DNA from: Deltaproteobacteria bacterium
GTDB lineage: Bacteria; Myxococcota_A; UBA9042; DTJE01
Assembly: GCA_013151875.1 (NCBI GenBank)
Contig: JAADHL010000157.1
Span: 1-9,616 of the forward strand
DNA: 9,616 bases
Direction of reading: 5' to 3'
A program made the position numbers and the translations under genes. Shown here one piece after another: positions 6,097-9,616 of the stretch (positions within the stretch are counted from its first letter, which is position 1; every line of letters begins with the position of its first letter). Under the pieces are notes generated by a model. It did not search any database. It saw only the letters and a list, made by a program, of their open reading frames with translations, and was not told the DNA's origin.

Positions 6097-6888
6097 ATGG
6101 ACGCCGTGAACGCGAATTCACCATCAATGAAAGGCGCCGCCGTCCTTATGACAGGCCTGGGAAAGGACTACGTCCCCCCACTGACCTTCAAGAACCTGTT
6201 CACCCTCGACTGGCGGCGACGGCCGATGACCGCCGTTGAAAACGTAAATCTGAACCTGTTTCAGGGCGGGGTTCACGCGTTCGTCGGTCCCAACGGCGCG
6301 GGAAAGACCACGCTGTTGAAGCTGGTTACCGGTCTGCTTCAGCCCACCAGGGGCACCGTCGAGGTCCTGTCGATGGACACGATGAGGGACCCCGTCAGGG
6401 TCCGCTCTTTCGTTGGGTATTGCATCACCGACAGCCGCAGTTTCTTTCTGAGGCTGTCGGGACGGGAAAACCTGCGTTTCTTCGGCGCCCTGCAAGGCTT
6501 TGAAAAAAGGGAGCGCGACCATCGCGTCGCCCGCCTGCTGTCGGACATGGAACTGGATGACGTGGCGGATCGTCAGGTCATGACCTATTCGGAGGGGATG
6601 AAGCAAAGGCTCGCCATAGCCCGCGCCCTGCTGCACGAACCGAGGGTGCTGCTGCTGGACGAGATAGGCCGGGGCCTGGACCCCAGGTTGCGGGAAAAGA
6701 TCTACCGTATGTTCCGCGAGGAACAGGTGGAAGGACGGGGCGCGACGCTGTTGATGGCGTCCCACAACCTGGAAGAGGTGGCCACGCTCGCGGACCAGGT
6801 GTATGTGATGTCGCGCGGCCGCATACTTGCGTCCGGGACACTCGCTGACGTGCAACCGGCCATTCGCGAGGTCTTCAAGGAGGATTGA
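6097..6888 (+). CDS. ABC transporter ATP-binding protein, ABC-2 export type
   Basis: This cytoplasmic ATPase subunit should drive the permease encoded next. From ATG 6097 it has 263 residues; ATG 6127 and 6148 are alternative starts, and SD support is poor for all. Motifs in order: Walker A GPNGAGKTT (64-72, K70), signature YSEGMKQRLAIARALL (164-179) in the YSxGM form typical of ABC-2 exporters, Walker B VLLLDE (184-189, E189), D-loop GLDP (193-196) and switch histidine H223 in ASHNLEEV. Two oddities: the Q-loop region reads GYCITDSRSFFLRLSGRENL (107-126) with no glutamine where one is expected, and the segment after Walker B is DEIGRGLDP instead of the usual DEPTxGLDP. A basic insert (WRRRP, 39-43) precedes the core. 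ABC-2 systems export lipids, polysaccharides, drugs or peptides; the substrate here is unknown. Confidence 0.92.
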   Translation: MDAVNANSPSMKGAAVLMTGLGKDYVPPLTFKNLFTLDWRRRPMTAVENVNLNLFQGGVHAFVGPNGAGKTTLLKLVTGLLQPTRGTVEVLSMDTMRDPVRVRSFVGYCITDSRSFFLRLSGRENLRFFGALQGFEKRERDHRVARLLSDMELDDVADRQVMTYSEGMKQRLAIARALLHEPRVLLLDEIGRGLDPRLREKIYRMFREEQVEGRGATLLMASHNLEEVATLADQVYVMSRGRILASGTLADVQPAIREVFKED

Positions 6889-6909
6889 CGGGCAGGGCCC
6901 TGACTGGAC

Positions 6910-7716
6910 ATGTTGGACAAGGCCAAAGCTTTCATCCGCAGGGACTTCCTTTTTCAGTGGTCCTACAAGTTCGGTTTCATCTATCAACTGGGATACCTGG
7001 TTTCGTCCATCGTGACCCTGTTCTTCGTTGGCAGGATGATCGGAACCACACCGCCAAAGGCGATCGCTGCCTACCACACCGACTATTTCACGTTCGCCCT
7101 GATCGGCATGGCGTTTCTGGATTACATGTGGGTGTCGATGCGGACCTTTTCCCAGCAGATACGCATGGCCCAGTTCATGGGCACCCTGGAGGCAATGCTG
7201 GTCACCCCGACGCACCCCTTCGCGATCATCCTTTATTCGGCCGCGTACACCTATGTGTGGACCACCCTGCGCTCGGTCATCTACCTGGTGCTGGGCGTGA
7301 CCGTTTTCGGGGCTTCACTCGGAAACGTGAACGTGGCGTCGATGATCCTGTTCGTCGGCCTGATCGTCCTGACGTTTTCGGGCATCGGCCTCGCCTCGGC
7401 GGCCGTCACCCTGTATCTGAAACAGGCGGACCCTCTCACGGCCCTGCTGGGTGGCGTATCCTTTCTGTTCGCGGGCATCGTGTATCCCGTCCAGAGCCTG
7501 CCTCCCATCCTCCAGAAGGTGGCCTGGGCCCTGCCGATGACCCATGCCGTGGAAGGTCTTCGCCAGGCCCTCCTGATGGGCCGAACGCCCCTGGAGCTTG
7601 CGTCTCACGCGGCGGTCCTGGCGGCTTGGGGCCTGATTGCGTTCCCCATGGCTTTCCTCCTGCTGCGACACGTGCTGAAGTTACTTTCCAAGGAGGGCTC
7701 TTTCGGGGCATATTGA
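6910..7716 (+). CDS. ABC-2 type transporter permease
   Basis: This is the inner-membrane partner of the preceding ATPase. The 268 residues contain about six hydrophobic segments, at roughly 21-43, 59-78, 104-134, 143-168, 176-194 and 233-252, as usual for ABC-2 permeases. The cytoplasmic GTLEAMLVTPTHP block (91-103) is the family's coupling region. The GIVYPVQSLPPILQKVAWAL stretch (189-208) followed by PMTHAVEGLR is the conserved re-entrant region and loop before the last helix. The gene starts 21 bp after the ATPase with little SD. Its TGA shares one base with the bioB ATG (TGATG), so bioB translation is probably coupled. With one ATPase and one permease gene, the transporter would be a homodimer of each. 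Nothing ties the substrate to biotin; biotin uptake uses the unrelated BioY/ECF type. Confidence 0.93.
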   Translation: MLDKAKAFIRRDFLFQWSYKFGFIYQLGYLVSSIVTLFFVGRMIGTTPPKAIAAYHTDYFTFALIGMAFLDYMWVSMRTFSQQIRMAQFMGTLEAMLVTPTHPFAIILYSAAYTYVWTTLRSVIYLVLGVTVFGASLGNVNVASMILFVGLIVLTFSGIGLASAAVTLYLKQADPLTALLGGVSFLFAGIVYPVQSLPPILQKVAWALPMTHAVEGLRQALLMGRTPLELASHAAVLAAWGLIAFPMAFLLLRHVLKLLSKEGSFGAY

Positions 7717-8684
7717 TGCGGATGAAAGACACACGCCTCATTGACGCCGCAGAGGCGCTGGACCTGCTGGGATGCGACGGCGCGGACTTTTTTGCTCTCA
7801 TGGCCCGGGCCGGCGCCGTCAGACAGAAACACAAAGGAAATCGCGTGGTCCTTTGCGGCATACTGAACGCGAAAAGCGGCAGATGCTCCGAGGACTGCTC
7901 TTTCTGCGCCCAATCGGCGCACCACTCGACCGACGCCCCAATCCATCCCCTGGTCTCTGCCGAGCGCATGGTTGAACGCGCCCGCGAGGTGCAGACCATG
8001 GGCGCTCGCGAGTTCTCGATAGTCACGTCCGGGGAAACCATCCGAGGCGAAAACGAAATGCGGGAGATATGCGAAGCACTGACGCGGCTGCGTGATGCGG
8101 GCGCGCCGTGGCGATGCGTGTCGCTGGGCAACCTGTCCGAGGATCAAATAGCGCGTCTGCGGGACGCCGGCCTCAACAACCTGCACCACAATCTGGAAAC
8201 CGCGCGCTCGTTCTTTCCAAAGGTGTGCTCCACCCATGAATACGACCGGGACGTCCAAACGGTAAGGACCGCTAAATCACTGGGGCTGAAGGTGTGTTGC
8301 GGGGGCATATTCGGCCTTGGGGAGAGCCCGGCCCAGCGCGTGGAACTGGCCATGACCCTGAGGGAGTTGGAAGTGGACTCCATACCCCTCAATTTCCTGA
8401 ATCCCATACCAGGCACGCCCCTTCAGGGACGTCATGACCTGACCCCCATCGATTGTCTGAAGATTATCGCGGTCTATCGGCTGCTCATGCCGGACAGGGA
8501 CATCTATGTATGCGGCGGCCGCGAAGTGAATCTGAGGGACATGCAGTCATGGATCTTCATGGCCGGCGCCAACGGCATGATGATCGGAAACTATCTAACC
8601 ACGTCCGGGCGTGACCACGCCCTGGACCTGCGGATGATCCAGGACGCCGGCATGGAGGTAATGCCACGGGGGGACGCCCCTTGA
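7716..8684 (+). CDS. bioB: Biotin synthase, radical SAM, with non-classical auxiliary-cluster residues
   Basis: BioB inserts sulfur into dethiobiotin to make biotin. The product has 322 residues from ATG 7716, which overlaps the permease stop; ATG 7722 is an alternative. The radical SAM motif is C57xxxC61xxC64 in GRCSEDCSFC. Family blocks include LHHNLETARSFF (156-167), GGIFGLGES (196-204), LNFLNPIPGTPL (225-236) and FMAGANGMMIGNYLTT (281-296). By hand alignment to my memory of E. coli BioB, the [2Fe-2S] ligands C97, C128, C188 and R260 correspond to S101, C134, C194 and Y264. Two classical ligands are therefore absent, while extra cysteines appear at C171, C195 and C266 (YVCGGRE). This resembles the anaerobe-type enzymes reported to use a different auxiliary cluster. 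bioF overlaps by four bases. Biotin synthase function is likely; the cluster type is inference. Confidence 0.93.
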   Translation: MRMKDTRLIDAAEALDLLGCDGADFFALMARAGAVRQKHKGNRVVLCGILNAKSGRCSEDCSFCAQSAHHSTDAPIHPLVSAERMVERAREVQTMGAREFSIVTSGETIRGENEMREICEALTRLRDAGAPWRCVSLGNLSEDQIARLRDAGLNNLHHNLETARSFFPKVCSTHEYDRDVQTVRTAKSLGLKVCCGGIFGLGESPAQRVELAMTLRELEVDSIPLNFLNPIPGTPLQGRHDLTPIDCLKIIAVYRLLMPDRDIYVCGGREVNLRDMQSWIFMAGANGMMIGNYLTTSGRDHALDLRMIQDAGMEVMPRGDAP

Positions 8685-9616
8685 ACGCCGAAGCGGAAAT
8701 CCTGGCGCAACTGGAAGCGATCCGGAAATCCGGCCTGTATAGAACCATGAGCACCGTTTCCTCGCCACAGGGGCCGGAGTTCGTGCTGGACGGCAGGTCG
8801 GTCGTCAATTTTTCGGGCAACGATTCGCTGGGCCTGGCGAACCATCCCAGGGTCCGGGCCGCGGCCCACAGGGCCATCGACGAATACGGCGCCGGTTCCG
8901 GGGCCAGCCGTCTGACCAGCGGCAACCTGGCCGTCACACGCGACCTGGAGGATGCCCTCGCGCAGTTTCTGGGCAGTGAACGGACGCTGCTGTTTTCCAG
9001 CGGTTTTCAGGCCAACTCGGGCGTCATTCCAGCCCTTGCAGGGCCCCGAACGCTGATCCTTTCCGACCAGCGCAACCACGCCAGCCTGATAGATGGAATC
9101 CGTCTGTCGAGGGCAAGGCGAATCATCTATCCACACAACGATGTCCAGGCCCTTGGGGACCTGCTGGACGACGTCCCTCGAACAACCCCGGTCATGGTGG
9201 TCACGGAATCACTGTTCTCCATGGACGGTGACCGCGCCCCACTGAACCGGATTGCCGAACTCAAAAGGGAGCGTCCGTTTCTGCTGTATGTCGATGAGGC
9301 CCACGCAATGGGTGTTCTGGGCCCGGGAGGTCGTGGGCTCGCGGCCGATTGCGGCTTGCCGGCGGACGTGCTTATCGGCACCCTGGGAAAGGCATTCGGC
9401 GCATCCGGGGCCTTTATCGCCGCCTCGTCAGAGGTGATCGACCTGCTGGTAAACCGCGCCAGATCCTTCATCTACAGCACAGCCCCAATGCCTGCCGCCG
9501 CGGGCGCGGCTCTGGCTGCGTTGGAATTGATACGCGAGGGTGATGGACTGCGCACCCAGTTGAAGCGAAACTCGGACAGCCTAAGGGAACGCCTGGCACC
9601 AATCCTCGGGGCCCCG
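8681..9616 (+). CDS. bioF: 8-amino-7-oxononanoate synthase, C-terminus cut by window edge
   Basis: BioF is a PLP enzyme that condenses pimeloyl-ACP or -CoA with alanine in the first step of biotin ring assembly. The window holds 312 codons of about 385. The start is TTG 8681, overlapping the bioB stop (TTGA), with a G-run about eight bases upstream. The next in-frame ATG (codon 23) would remove the usual N-terminal helix ILAQLEAIRKSGLYR. Alpha-oxoamine synthase landmarks are GAGSGASRLTSGN (70-82), FSSGFQAN (105-112), SDQRNHASLIDGIRLSRA (128-145) with H133, TESLFSMDGDRAPL (175-188), VDEAHAMGVLG (204-214) and the PLP lysine K237 in GTLGKAFGASGAF. Residues 43-52 read NFSGNDSLGL, where NDYLGL is near-universal, so S49 replaces a tyrosine. 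Glycine C-acetyltransferase (Kbl) is the main alternative, but adjacency to bioB favours BioF. Confidence 0.93.
   Translation, partial: MNAEAEILAQLEAIRKSGLYRTMSTVSSPQGPEFVLDGRSVVNFSGNDSLGLANHPRVRAAAHRAIDEYGAGSGASRLTSGNLAVTRDLEDALAQFLGSERTLLFSSGFQANSGVIPALAGPRTLILSDQRNHASLIDGIRLSRARRIIYPHNDVQALGDLLDDVPRTTPVMVVTESLFSMDGDRAPLNRIAELKRERPFLLYVDEAHAMGVLGPGGRGLAADCGLPADVLIGTLGKAFGASGAFIAASSEVIDLLVNRARSFIYSTAPMPAAAGAALAALELIREGDGLRTQLKRNSDSLRERLAPILGAP

Noticed and set aside
4925..6127. Minus-strand open frame of 400 codons across scoB and ruvX.
   Set aside because: It crosses two clearly identified genes and their junction, with low-complexity Ser/Arg-rich translation.
6124..7215. Minus-strand open frame of 363 codons across the ABC ATPase and permease.
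   Set aside because: It is antisense to two genes with complete motifs and resembles no protein family I know.
6885..7715. Long upstream extension of the bioB frame through the permease (a 599-codon fusion).
   Set aside because: It is the open but meaningless frame under the permease gene. BioB homology begins at about 7716.

Overview
The window is GC-rich, densely coded bacterial DNA. It holds two divergent gene clusters and no phage, IS, CRISPR or RNA gene that I can see. The taxon cannot be fixed from sequence alone. GC-rich codons, strong Shine-Dalgarno (SD) sites, a two-subunit 3-oxoacid CoA-transferase and a biotin synthase with the cysteine pattern of anaerobe-type enzymes suggest an anaerobic bacterium. 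A Desulfobacterota-like (former Deltaproteobacteria) lineage is possible, but that is inference with low confidence.

Left part, minus strand, read from right to left: mnmA (tRNA 2-thiouridylase, 4072 to 2972), pheS (phenylalanyl-tRNA synthetase alpha, 2911 to 1904) and pheT (beta, 1849 to beyond the left edge). Gaps of 60 and 54 bp and the shared strand suggest one tRNA-function operon. A small GC-rich hairpin lies between mnmA and pheS.

Centre: a 199-bp divergent intergenic region (4073-4271) holds a plausible extended -10 promoter for the rightward cluster and a doubtful 44-codon ORF that overlaps the mnmA start.

Right part, plus strand: scoA and scoB (3-oxoacid CoA-transferase subunits), ruvX (Holliday-junction-resolvase-fold protein), an ABC ATPase, an ABC-2 type permease, bioB (biotin synthase) and bioF (8-amino-7-oxononanoate synthase, cut by the right edge). 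Gaps run from 21 bp down to 4-bp overlaps, so all seven genes may be co-transcribed and partly coupled in translation. The cluster mixes CoA metabolism, a housekeeping nuclease-fold protein, an export-type ABC pair of unknown substrate and two biotin-pathway genes. Only scoA-scoB, ATPase-permease and bioB-bioF are clear functional pairs.

The points most worth a second look are: BioB, which lacks two of the classical [2Fe-2S] ligands and has extra cysteines instead; an AT-rich 15-bp tandem repeat inside mnmA; unusual Q-loop and Walker B residues in the ABC ATPase; and a 16-codon mini-ORF joined by ATGA overlaps to both scoB and ruvX. I found no convincing wholly new system.
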